NCBI GenBank assembly: GCA_937973935.1
Contig: CALJJF010000202.1
Span: 1-5,840 of the forward strand
DNA length: 5,840 nt
Direction of reading: 5' to 3'
From: MKRK01 sp001896915
GTDB taxonomy: Bacteria; Bacillota; Clostridia; Oscillospirales; Acutalibacteraceae
The position numbers and the translations under genes were made by a program. Below, one piece after another: positions 1 to 5,231 of this stretch (positions are counted from its first letter, which is position 1; each line of letters opens with the position of its first letter). The notes under the pieces are model-generated. The model made no database searches and was not told the DNA's origin. It saw only the letters and a program-made list of their open reading frames with translations.

Positions 1-1497
1 ACCGCTGTCGGCGTATTTTACAAGAGAGGTTTTATTGAACAGATTTGACCGGGGAGCGCGGAGGGTCTTCCACTTGCCGTTTCTCATGAAAGCGAGTTCC
101 ATCATCTCCATGCCGCTGTCGATATTCTCAAGCCTCGCGGTAATAACCACGGGCTGATGACAGAGGCAGACTTTAGCGGGGACACCGTTGAAGATTGATG
201 TGGCGGTTACGCCCTCCTCGATGCTGATCTGGTATCCGGCAGGTTCCACAGCGCCGTTAAGGTCGATGCCGTCAAGTTTGATTTCCGCCTGCATACTGTC
301 AAATTCCGGCTCGACCGCTTTTTCGGCTGTGAACTTGACGGCGTGTTCAAAATCGCGCATACCCACACCCGATGTTTTTATGAGCTGCTTGAGCCGGGCG
401 TAGAGGGCGGGCGCTTTTACTTTCGCGTACCCGGCAAGCCGAAGAGTGCGGTCGTCCAAAGCCTCATCGCCGTCAATCTTCTTTTTCGTCAGCAGTATTT
501 CAAGCTGTTCATGAAGAGAAAGCAGCGCATGAACGACGGGAGCCTTTACGCCGCAGCCGCCCGTGGGACAGTCAAAGCAAAGGTTCTCCCGGATATACAG
601 GCAGGTGACCGGGCGCTTGACCTTTTGTGAACGCTGAATCTTCCGCTCCGTTTCCTCTTCGGAATAGCCGTCATACAGGGCGCTCCACTCATGGAACAGC
701 ACCGCTCCGTCTGGGACGAGGGAAATGTTATCGCACATGGCTTTCCACTCCGGCTCAGTCACGCCATTGGGGTTGTTTTTGAGCTTCTGCACAAAAGCGC
801 AGCGTTCCATGATCCTGTTAGCGCTGCCAGTCGTTTCCGGGTCTGCCTCAAACGGTTCTCTGTCGGAGGACGGGGAATTTTCGTAGTACCCGGCAAAGTC
901 CTCAAGGGTGTATCGGGGACCTTCAAAAGAAAGAACTCCGCACGGCACGGGCTCGTCCAGCTTGTGGTTCAGACTGCCGGGGGCGCGAAACATATGTGAG
1001 ATGTTATACACGTTGTCCAGTTTCCAGCCACGCTTCGACGCCTCCGATATCAGCAGCTTTCCGAAGCCTCGGAGCAGACCTTTCGCCCGTTCACAAGTGT
1101 CGTCATTCGCAAGGGACACGGGTTCCTCAAAAAGGTAATAGCCGTATATGCCGTAGCCGGAGTCCACGAAGCCCGTGGGCTTTATCTTCATCTCGTCAAG
1201 AAAAGCCATAGCCGCTGCCTTGTCCGGCGGCAGTTCAGTTTCTTTATGGGCGAGACCGTGAACGTCGATATCTGCCACAAAGGCGATGAGCGTTTTCACA
1301 TCATCGTCCTCACCACGGAGGTGCGGCGGCAGGTCGGCTCTTCTCGTATTGGGGTTGATATACACATTCCTGCTTTTACCGAGTTCGACCACGCGGTCAT
1401 AGACCTCATCCGCCGGGACGCGGTAGTGCTTTCTGTCCGGCAGAGTCGTTATGATGACCGCATCGCCGAAAAGCTTATAAAATTCGCGGTCGTCCAT
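1..1497 (-). CDS. Phage primase-helicase: AEP-type primase + Cys cluster + DUF927 (C-terminus beyond window)
   Basis: The frame is open from the ATG at 1497 to the left edge, giving 499 residues without a stop. An in-frame TAA at 1522-1524 and AGGTG at 1506-1510 fix the start, which overlaps the upstream gene by 23 bases. Residues about 1-200 resemble archaeo-eukaryotic-type phage primases: motif I DID (D76, D78), a SGYGIYGYYLFEEP stretch at 113-126, and FRAPGSLNHK at 170-179, matching the usual RxPGTxN signature. Residues 225-320 resemble the C-terminal part of such primases and carry C299, C307, C310 and C315, a likely zinc or Fe-S site. From about 418 the protein matches the start of DUF927 (PVVITARLENIDSG at 449-462, then MELAF and GKWK). 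DUF927 proteins are helicase-like, so the ATPase motifs should lie outside the window. It probably makes primers and unwinds DNA at the phage fork. Oddity: motifs II and III are altered (Y118, N165). Domain calls come from remembered family patterns. Confidence 0.85.
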   Translation of the reverse strand, partial: MDDREFYKLFGDAVIITTLPDRKHYRVPADEVYDRVVELGKSRNVYINPNTRRADLPPHLRGEDDDVKTLIAFVADIDVHGLAHKETELPPDKAAAMAFLDEMKIKPTGFVDSGYGIYGYYLFEEPVSLANDDTCERAKGLLRGFGKLLISEASKRGWKLDNVYNISHMFRAPGSLNHKLDEPVPCGVLSFEGPRYTLEDFAGYYENSPSSDREPFEADPETTGSANRIMERCAFVQKLKNNPNGVTEPEWKAMCDNISLVPDGAVLFHEWSALYDGYSEEETERKIQRSQKVKRPVTCLYIRENLCFDCPTGGCGVKAPVVHALLSLHEQLEILLTKKKIDGDEALDDRTLRLAGYAKVKAPALYARLKQLIKTSGVGMRDFEHAVKFTAEKAVEPEFDSMQAEIKLDGIDLNGAVEPAGYQISIEEGVTATSIFNGVPAKVCLCHQPVVITARLENIDSGMEMMELAFMRNGKWKTLRAPRSNLFNKTSLVKYADSG

Positions 1498-1834
1498 AAT
1501 TTTTGCACCTGTCTTCCTCGGTTACGAATTTGATGGTCATGTTCTTTTCACTCGCCCTGTCAAACTCCTCCTCCATTCCGGAACTGAGACGGTCGCCGCA
1601 CACCCAGACCTCACCGCATCTGTCCATGAGGGCGTTGCCAAAGGACATACCGAGTTTTCGTTCCGCCGGGTCGTTATCGTCCATGAACTGCGGATACAGT
1701 AGATGAGGCGCGATGGGGATGTATCCCTTATCCACTGCAAGGCGGCAGTATTCTCTCGCCGCTTTTTCGTTCGCCGCCACGTCCCCGGAGTAGGGACTGC
1801 AGATGTACACGAGGGTTCTTTTGTTATCCGGCAT
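1475..1834 (-). CDS. DUF4406-type (nucleoside 2-deoxyribosyltransferase-like) protein
   Basis: This is a 119-residue protein that starts at an ATG 5 bases after GGAGGT (complement of 1840-1845). The start overlaps the preceding gene by 11 bases, so the two are probably translationally coupled. The N-terminal strand VYICSPYSGD (9-18) is the nucleotide-binding-like signature of the family. IPIAPHLLYPQF (39-50), the following DDNDP, and VWVCGDRLSSGMEEE (76-90) complete the pattern. In nucleoside 2-deoxyribosyltransferases a Glu is the nucleophile; E88, E89 or E90 after SGM is the region to compare. The length is normal for the short phage members. Related enzymes exchange bases on deoxynucleosides or hydrolyse the N-glycosidic bond, so a role in nucleotide supply, modified bases or nucleotide signalling is possible, but the substrate is unknown. 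The C-terminal tail (about 104-119) looks poorly conserved because it is read through the start of the primase gene. Confidence 0.85.
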   Translation of the reverse strand: MPDNKRTLVYICSPYSGDVAANEKAAREYCRLAVDKGYIPIAPHLLYPQFMDDNDPAERKLGMSFGNALMDRCGEVWVCGDRLSSGMEEEFDRASEKNMTIKFVTEEDRCKNYGRPRIL

Positions 1835-2210
1835 GGCGCACCTCCGAAATCTTGTCGAGGAGTTCGTCTACAAAAAACTCATATTCCTCCGGGGCGAGAG
1901 CGCGGACGTCCTCGACCTCGAAATCCTCGCAAAGTCCGTGCAGTTCCATGCCGTAGCCGATCTCCCGCAAAACATTGGTCAGACGGATAACGATATCGAT
2001 GTTGATATCGCCGCGGTGCATCATCTTCGCGCTGCATTCGGCGCAGTTCACTTCCGTGTCATAGGGGTCTTGCGCTCCGGAGAGAATAAGCTCCCGCAGA
2101 TTCATCTGAATTTCCTTGCCGCATACGGCGCAGCGGGTATAAGTGCTTTTTGCCGTGACGGGGCGGCACACGACCGCGCCGTCCTTCAGCTTTGTTTTTG
2201 TGTAAATCAT
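1824..2210 (-). CDS. Hypothetical phage protein with two CxxC pairs (probable zinc ribbon)
   Basis: I do not recognise a named family. The 128-residue protein has C27-x2-C30 and C56-x2-C59, spaced as expected for a zinc ribbon. Between the pairs is a mixed stretch (KEIQMNLRELILSGAQDPY). After them comes a charged, mostly helical half (65-128) that is rich in Asp/Glu and contains EEYEFFVDELLDKISEV. A zinc-stabilised DNA-, RNA- or protein-binding accessory factor is a reasonable inference from the fold and the position between polymerase and primase-helicase; a catalytic role is not indicated. I chose the ATG at 2210 because GGAGGT lies 7 bases upstream. The same frame is open to an ATG at 2294, but that start has no ribosome binding site and would place the strong hairpin at 2248-2283 inside coding sequence. 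Its 3' end overlaps the DUF4406-like gene by 11 bases. Confidence 0.75.
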   Translation of the reverse strand: MIYTKTKLKDGAVVCRPVTAKSTYTRCAVCGKEIQMNLRELILSGAQDPYDTEVNCAECSAKMMHRGDINIDIVIRLTNVLREIGYGMELHGLCEDFEVEDVRALAPEEYEFFVDELLDKISEVRHAG

Positions 2211-2217
2211 CTTCTCT

Positions 2218-2223
2218 ACCTCC
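2218..2223 (-). promoter_or_regulatory. Ribosome binding site of the CxxC protein
   Basis: The minus strand reads GGAGGT, 7 bases before the ATG at 2210. It is the reason for preferring this start over the in-frame ATG at 2294, which follows the polymerase stop codon directly and has no purine-rich site. Confidence 0.8.
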
Positions 2224-2247
2224 GCAGTATTCGTGATAAACGGAAAA

Positions 2248-2283
2248 TCCGTCCTCACCTCATACAGGACAGGCAAGGACGGA
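2248..2283 (-). promoter_or_regulatory. 13-bp RNA hairpin between polymerase and CxxC gene
   Basis: In the minus-strand RNA, the arm at 2283-2271 (U then CCGUCCUUGCCU) pairs with the arm at 2260-2248 (AGGUGAGGACGG then A), leaving a 10-base loop. Eleven pairs are Watson-Crick and two adjacent ones are U-G and G-U. On the plus strand those two positions would be mismatches, so the structure is stronger in the transcript of the operon. Only a short AUUUU follows, so it is a weak terminator at best. It starts 14 bases after the polymerase stop and ends 25 bases before the next ribosome binding site. It may act as an attenuator, a processing site, or a stabiliser of the polymerase mRNA 3' end. 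The pairing is seen directly; the role is inferred. Confidence 0.6.
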
Positions 2284-2296
2284 AACCGTACCATAT

Positions 2297-4285
2297 TTAA
2301 TCTTTTTTATAGAAATCGCATTCGTAGCCATCGGCGCTGAGGATAAGACCGGGCGCCCAAGGTGGTGTTCTGCTCATCTGTTCGCAGACCGCCTCAAGGG
2401 ACATGATCCTGTCCGCTTCGATGATAACTTCATCGTGTACATGGGCTACGATGTCACAGAAGCGCAGAGTCTTCATGGCATGGCAGAGGATATCCCGGCT
2501 TGTAGCCTGGACGATATTTTCCACAAGTTTTGGACCGTAAGTTTCAAGCCGCTCCCACTTTTTCGTGCCGCCGGTACCCTCATAAGTGATAGCTTCACCG
2601 CCGAAGCGGTTCTCGCCGATTCTCGGCTTCACATAGGCGAGTCTTCTGCCGGACGGTAGTCTTATGAAAAGAAATCCGCTCTCGTATGAAAACGTGATGC
2701 CGTAAGCGGATGTACTCGTCTTGCCTTTGATAGCCGCCTTCGCCGCTCGGTCAATCGCCCACCAGAACTTGACGATATTGGGGTTCGCGTTGCGCCATGA
2801 GTTTACGATGGGCTGAAGCTCTGACTCCTTTAGTCCCATCTCCAAAGCCCCCATTGCCTTGAGCGCACCCACAGAGCCGCCGTAGCCGCAGGCCAATTCG
2901 GCGACCTTGCCTTTCTGCCGTAGTTCGCCGTTCACACCGTGCTTGACCACGGGGACATGGAACATCTGCGAGGCGGTGGCGCAGTAGATGTCCTCACCCT
3001 TGGCGAAAGCGTCAATTTTCCACTGCTCTTTCGCAAACCATGATAAGACTCTCGCCTCAATTGCCGAGAAATCCGATACGATAAACTTTCTGCCATTCTG
3101 CGGCACGAAAGCCGTGCGGATAAGCTGAGACAGAGTGTCCGGGATATCCTCATATAGCATTTCAAGAGCGCCGTAGTCTTCGGCTCCAGCGAGAGCGCGG
3201 GCTTCGTCAAGGTCAGGAATATGGTTCTGGGGCAGATTTTGCAATTGGACAAGCCGCCCGGCGAACCGGCCTGTGCGCGAGGCTCCAAGAAACATGAACA
3301 TTCCCCGGACACGGTTGTCAGCGCATACCGCGTTCTCTATCGCCGTGTATTTTTTCACGGACGATTTGGCAAGCTGCTGACGGATCTGCAGCACTGGCAC
3401 AAGCTCCGCCGGGGCGGTCTTAATCTGTGCCGACACTTCTTTTTTGCCGAGGGTGTCTATCTCGAGCCCGTTATCCGCAAGCCAGCCCTTGATTTGCGCC
3501 ACGCTGTTGGGGTTTTCCAGAGCGGTCAAATCACGCATGGCTTCGGTCAACGCATCTGTTGACTTTGTATCCAGGGACAGGCAAGCAGATACGAAAGGCA
3601 TATCCACGCCGATACCTCTGTCATTGATTTCTTCGGATAGGTGGTACTCGTCCCACACGAAATCCGGCACGGGGAACTTAGCAAGTCTCTGCGTTATCTG
3701 CATCTCTACTTCCACATCGCGCAGATTATAGGACTTAAAAAGTTCCCACTTTTCCGGCGCATCGGAGGGCAGATTTCTCGTTCTGCCGCTATTCGCTTTT
3801 GTCGGCGCACATGGCTGACAGAAGAATTTTACGAGTTCTTTGCCCTCAGTCAGCTTTTTCTTTTCAAGACCGAGTACCTCTCCGACCCCCGAAAGAGAGA
3901 GCGGAAGACCGAGATAAGCCGCCCAGGTCATGGAGCAGCGCCAGGAGGATGGGTTCAGAAACCGGGCGCACTCCCCGGACAGAGGGTGATTATCATGGAA
4001 TGAGTCAAGGCTGACGCCCATGTCGGCGAGATACCGAGACAGGCACACCCGTTCAAATCCGCTGTTGTGTGCCCATTTGACAACGTTATCGTCCTTAAGG
4101 GCATTGAGAATTTCTTGCGGTATGGCTTCGCCTTGCAGAAGGTCAACAACCTTCACTTCGCCGCTGTCCACGCTGTATCCGAAGAGGATAATCTGACAAT
4201 CCGGGGACTCTGCGTACTTGTACACGCCGCACTTCTGAAGGCTCACGCTGCTGAATGTTTCAATGTCCAGTTCCAGAGTTTTCAT
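2297..4285 (-). CDS. Phage family A DNA polymerase with 3'-5' exonuclease domain
   Basis: This 662-residue protein replicates phage DNA. The N-terminal proofreading domain has Exo I LELDIET (D7, E9), Exo II WAHNSGFE (N74, 71-78) and Exo III YNLRDVEVE (Y186, D190). The polymerase domain has TGRFAGRLVQLQNLP (338-352), motif A SDFSAIEARVLSWF (D405, E410, R412), motif B R456-x3-K460-x7-YG (468-469), a QATSRDIL helix (594-601) and motif C HVHDEV (H617, D618, E619). All expected catalytic residues are present and the length fits the short phage-type enzymes that lack a 5' nuclease domain. In motif B the position equal to Phe762 of E. coli Pol I is Leu464. I start it at the ATG at 4285, 6 bases after GGAGGAGG. 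The frame is open up to an ATG at 4324, but that has no ribosome binding site and lies inside the 39-residue gene. The first 26 bases overlap that gene, which suggests coupled translation. Confidence 0.97.
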   Translation of the reverse strand: MKTLELDIETFSSVSLQKCGVYKYAESPDCQIILFGYSVDSGEVKVVDLLQGEAIPQEILNALKDDNVVKWAHNSGFERVCLSRYLADMGVSLDSFHDNHPLSGECARFLNPSSWRCSMTWAAYLGLPLSLSGVGEVLGLEKKKLTEGKELVKFFCQPCAPTKANSGRTRNLPSDAPEKWELFKSYNLRDVEVEMQITQRLAKFPVPDFVWDEYHLSEEINDRGIGVDMPFVSACLSLDTKSTDALTEAMRDLTALENPNSVAQIKGWLADNGLEIDTLGKKEVSAQIKTAPAELVPVLQIRQQLAKSSVKKYTAIENAVCADNRVRGMFMFLGASRTGRFAGRLVQLQNLPQNHIPDLDEARALAGAEDYGALEMLYEDIPDTLSQLIRTAFVPQNGRKFIVSDFSAIEARVLSWFAKEQWKIDAFAKGEDIYCATASQMFHVPVVKHGVNGELRQKGKVAELACGYGGSVGALKAMGALEMGLKESELQPIVNSWRNANPNIVKFWWAIDRAAKAAIKGKTSTSAYGITFSYESGFLFIRLPSGRRLAYVKPRIGENRFGGEAITYEGTGGTKKWERLETYGPKLVENIVQATSRDILCHAMKTLRFCDIVAHVHDEVIIEADRIMSLEAVCEQMSRTPPWAPGLILSADGYECDFYKKD

Positions 4286-4379
4286 AGTCATCCTCCTCCC
4301 GGCAGCCGTAATCTTCCGAGCCATTTATGCATCTGCCCTCGTTATAGTCAAGGTAATTGTAATAACTGCCATCGCACAT
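4260..4379 (-). CDS. Small acidic Tyr/Cys-containing protein (39 residues)
   Basis: This is a short gene that is easily missed. It reads MCDGSYYNYLDYNEG then RCINGSEDYGCREEDD and ends YENSGTGH. It has about ten acidic and two Arg/Lys residues, six Tyr and three Cys (C2, C17, C26). I recognise no family. Support for it being real is a GGAGG at 4388-4392 placed 8 bases before the ATG, its position filling an otherwise empty gap in a tightly packed operon, and its stop codon lying inside the start of the polymerase gene in a different frame. An in-frame ATG five codons upstream overlaps the ribosome binding site and is unlikely to be used. It may serve mainly as a leader peptide coupling translation to the polymerase, or be a small acidic regulator or inhibitor. 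Either role is speculation. Confidence 0.6.
   Translation of the reverse strand: MCDGSYYNYLDYNEGRCINGSEDYGCREEDDYENSGTGH
4292..4299 (-). promoter_or_regulatory. Ribosome binding site of the DNA polymerase gene
   Basis: The minus strand reads GGAGGAGG, 6 bases before the ATG at 4285. Another in-frame ATG at 4291 directly abuts this site and is too close to be used. The site lies within the coding sequence of the upstream 39-residue gene, so ribosomes finishing that gene at 4260 pass over it. Confidence 0.85.
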
Positions 4380-4387
4380 ATTCGTTT

Positions 4388-4392
4388 CCTCC
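4388..4392 (-). promoter_or_regulatory. Ribosome binding site of the 39-residue gene
   Basis: The minus strand reads GGAGG, 8 bases before the ATG at 4379. It lies 5 bases after the U tract of the hairpin at 4398-4432, so the hairpin and ribosome loading could affect each other. Confidence 0.65.
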
Positions 4393-4397
4393 ATATG

Positions 4398-4432
4398 AAA
4401 AGCGGCGGAGAAAGACTGTCTCCCTCCGCCGC
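4398..4432 (-). terminator. Intrinsic terminator-like hairpin upstream of the polymerase genes
   Basis: In the minus-strand RNA a 14-bp stem (arms 4432-4419 and 4415-4402) closes a CAG triloop and is followed at once by UUUU (4401-4398). The outer 9 bp, GCGGCGGAG with CTCCGCCGC, are perfect and GC-rich. The inner 5 bp include two adjacent G-U pairs that would be A-C mismatches on the plus strand, which points to function in the minus transcript. It begins 9 bases after the stop of the membrane-protein gene and ends just before the ribosome binding site of the 39-residue gene. This has the form of an intrinsic terminator. Since the replication genes continue downstream, it probably causes partial termination or attenuation, or marks an RNA 3' end. 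The U tract is short, so its efficiency may be modest. Confidence 0.65.
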
Positions 4433-4441
4433 CCGTTTAGG

Positions 4442-4591
4442 TTACTGCTTTTTTTCCTTTTCCTTGCGGATGCGCTTTTTCTCTTTGCGCTCCTCAATCG
4501 CATACTTTACGATGCAGATGACATTGCCGATAAGGAAGCCTACGACGGCACCGAAGCAGACCGAAAGCATCATTGACTGAATCTGTGTCAT
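4442..4591 (-). CDS. Small single-pass membrane protein with charged basic tail
   Basis: This 49-residue protein begins MTQIQSMMLSVCFG. It has one hydrophobic helix at about residues 7-27 (MLSVCFGAVVGFLIGNVICIV), followed by KYAIEE and a highly charged tail at 33-49 made of Arg, Lys and Glu only, ending KEKKQ. By the positive-inside rule the tail should face the cytoplasm and the short N-terminus the outside. There is no signal peptidase site or catalytic motif, and I recognise no family. I chose the ATG at 4591 because GGGAGGG (4601-4607) lies 9 bases upstream. A longer reading to 4651 would overlap the preceding gene by 44 bases without a ribosome binding site. Lying between single-strand-binding protein and polymerase genes, it could tether replication to the membrane, act as a small holin-like or host-directed protein, or be a moron. 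None of these can be decided from sequence. Confidence 0.7.
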   Translation of the reverse strand: MTQIQSMMLSVCFGAVVGFLIGNVICIVKYAIEERKEKKRIRKEKEKKQ

Positions 4592-4607
4592 AGTGTCCGG
4601 CCCTCCC

Positions 4608-5183
4608 TTAACCCAGAAAATCGTCGTCGGCATCTGACTGATAGCCATCATTGAAATCGTCTTCAGCTTTTACCTTGCCTCCGAGTGACTTGCCGTCCTT
4701 GACTTTTTGGATGTTCTGAAGACCGCAGGCGATTCCGCGGTTTCCAGACGCTGAGTATGCATAGAACGAAAGGGACACACGGGCATACACACCGGAGTAG
4801 ATTTCAGAGGTTTCAAAGATGGGCTGGCAGTGGATGTCCACCACACCGGGAGCATTGTTACTGTTGGCATTTACGAACCAGCAGCCTTTGTATGCTTCAT
4901 CATCCTGACGTTCAAGGTCGCCATCGCGGAGGGGCGTTTTCAAAGTGGAGAGCGGAGGTACGGTTTTGCCGCTGCCGCGCAGCTTGCCTTGACCTTCCTC
5001 GTAGGCCGCCTGGATAGCCGCCTTAATCTTGTTCATGGTAACAGTGTCGGACTTGGGAATGAGGACGGAGGTGGAAAACTTGGGTGCGCCGCCATTTATG
5101 CTTTTTGCGGTCCAGATATTTGCGTAACTGAGGCGAACGACGCCGGTTACTACTTTTGTGGGGTTGGTTACAGTGTTTTTCAT
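4608..5183 (-). CDS. DUF2815 phage single-stranded DNA-binding protein
   Basis: This 191-residue protein matches the DUF2815 family, related to the Enc34-type phage single-stranded DNA-binding proteins with an OB-like fold. Typical features are VVTGVVRLSYANIW (11-24), a stretch around FSTSVLIPKSDT (36-47), a central KGCWFVNANS segment, and the conserved RVSLSFYAYSASGNRGI stretch near 133-149 followed by CGLQNIQKV. It ends in an acidic, glycine-poor tail (DDFNDGYQSDADDDFLG), comparable to the acidic tails with which other single-strand-binding proteins recruit partners. It should coat single-stranded DNA during replication and recombination. The start at 5183 follows GGAGG (5193-5197) by 9 bases. 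It lies 48 bases after the DUF2800 nuclease gene, its usual neighbour in such phage modules, and 16 bases before the membrane-protein gene. Confidence 0.92.
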   Translation of the reverse strand: MKNTVTNPTKVVTGVVRLSYANIWTAKSINGGAPKFSTSVLIPKSDTVTMNKIKAAIQAAYEEGQGKLRGSGKTVPPLSTLKTPLRDGDLERQDDEAYKGCWFVNANSNNAPGVVDIHCQPIFETSEIYSGVYARVSLSFYAYSASGNRGIACGLQNIQKVKDGKSLGGKVKAEDDFNDGYQSDADDDFLG

Positions 5184-5231
5184 GATATTAGTCCTCCATA
5201 TTTTCGATAGGGCCGGCGTCGTGTTCAGTTC

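Noticed and set aside
188..1533. Several plus-strand open frames in the left quarter
   Set aside because: The minus strand there encodes a continuous primase-DUF927 protein with clear family motifs. The plus-strand frames are short, overlap each other and match nothing recognisable.
2211..2294. Longer start of the CxxC protein at 2294
   Set aside because: No ribosome binding site precedes it, and the extension would be read through a strong hairpin. GGAGGT is correctly placed for the ATG at 2210.
4286..4324. Thirteen extra N-terminal residues on the polymerase from the ATG at 4324
   Set aside because: There is no ribosome binding site there, the region is coding in another frame for the 39-residue gene, and family members begin just before the LELDIET Exo I motif. 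GGAGGAGG fits the ATG at 4285.
4380..4394. Start of the 39-residue gene five codons upstream (ATG at 4394)
   Set aside because: It overlaps the GGAGG site and would itself lack a ribosome binding site, since it lies right after the hairpin U tract.
4067..4576. Long plus-strand open frames opposite the polymerase start and the small genes
   Set aside because: They are shadows of well-supported minus-strand genes, have no ribosome binding sites, and their translations show low-complexity, Ser/Arg/Phe-rich sequence without domain signatures.
4592..4651. Longer start of the small membrane protein at 4651
   Set aside because: It overlaps the end of the DUF2815 gene and has no ribosome binding site. 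The ATG at 4591 has GGGAGGG 9 bases upstream.
5184..5231. Possible promoter between the DUF2800 and DUF2815 genes
   Set aside because: The 48-base gap is mostly ribosome binding site and AT-rich spacer. A TAT-like stretch is present but no paired -35 element at proper spacing was seen.
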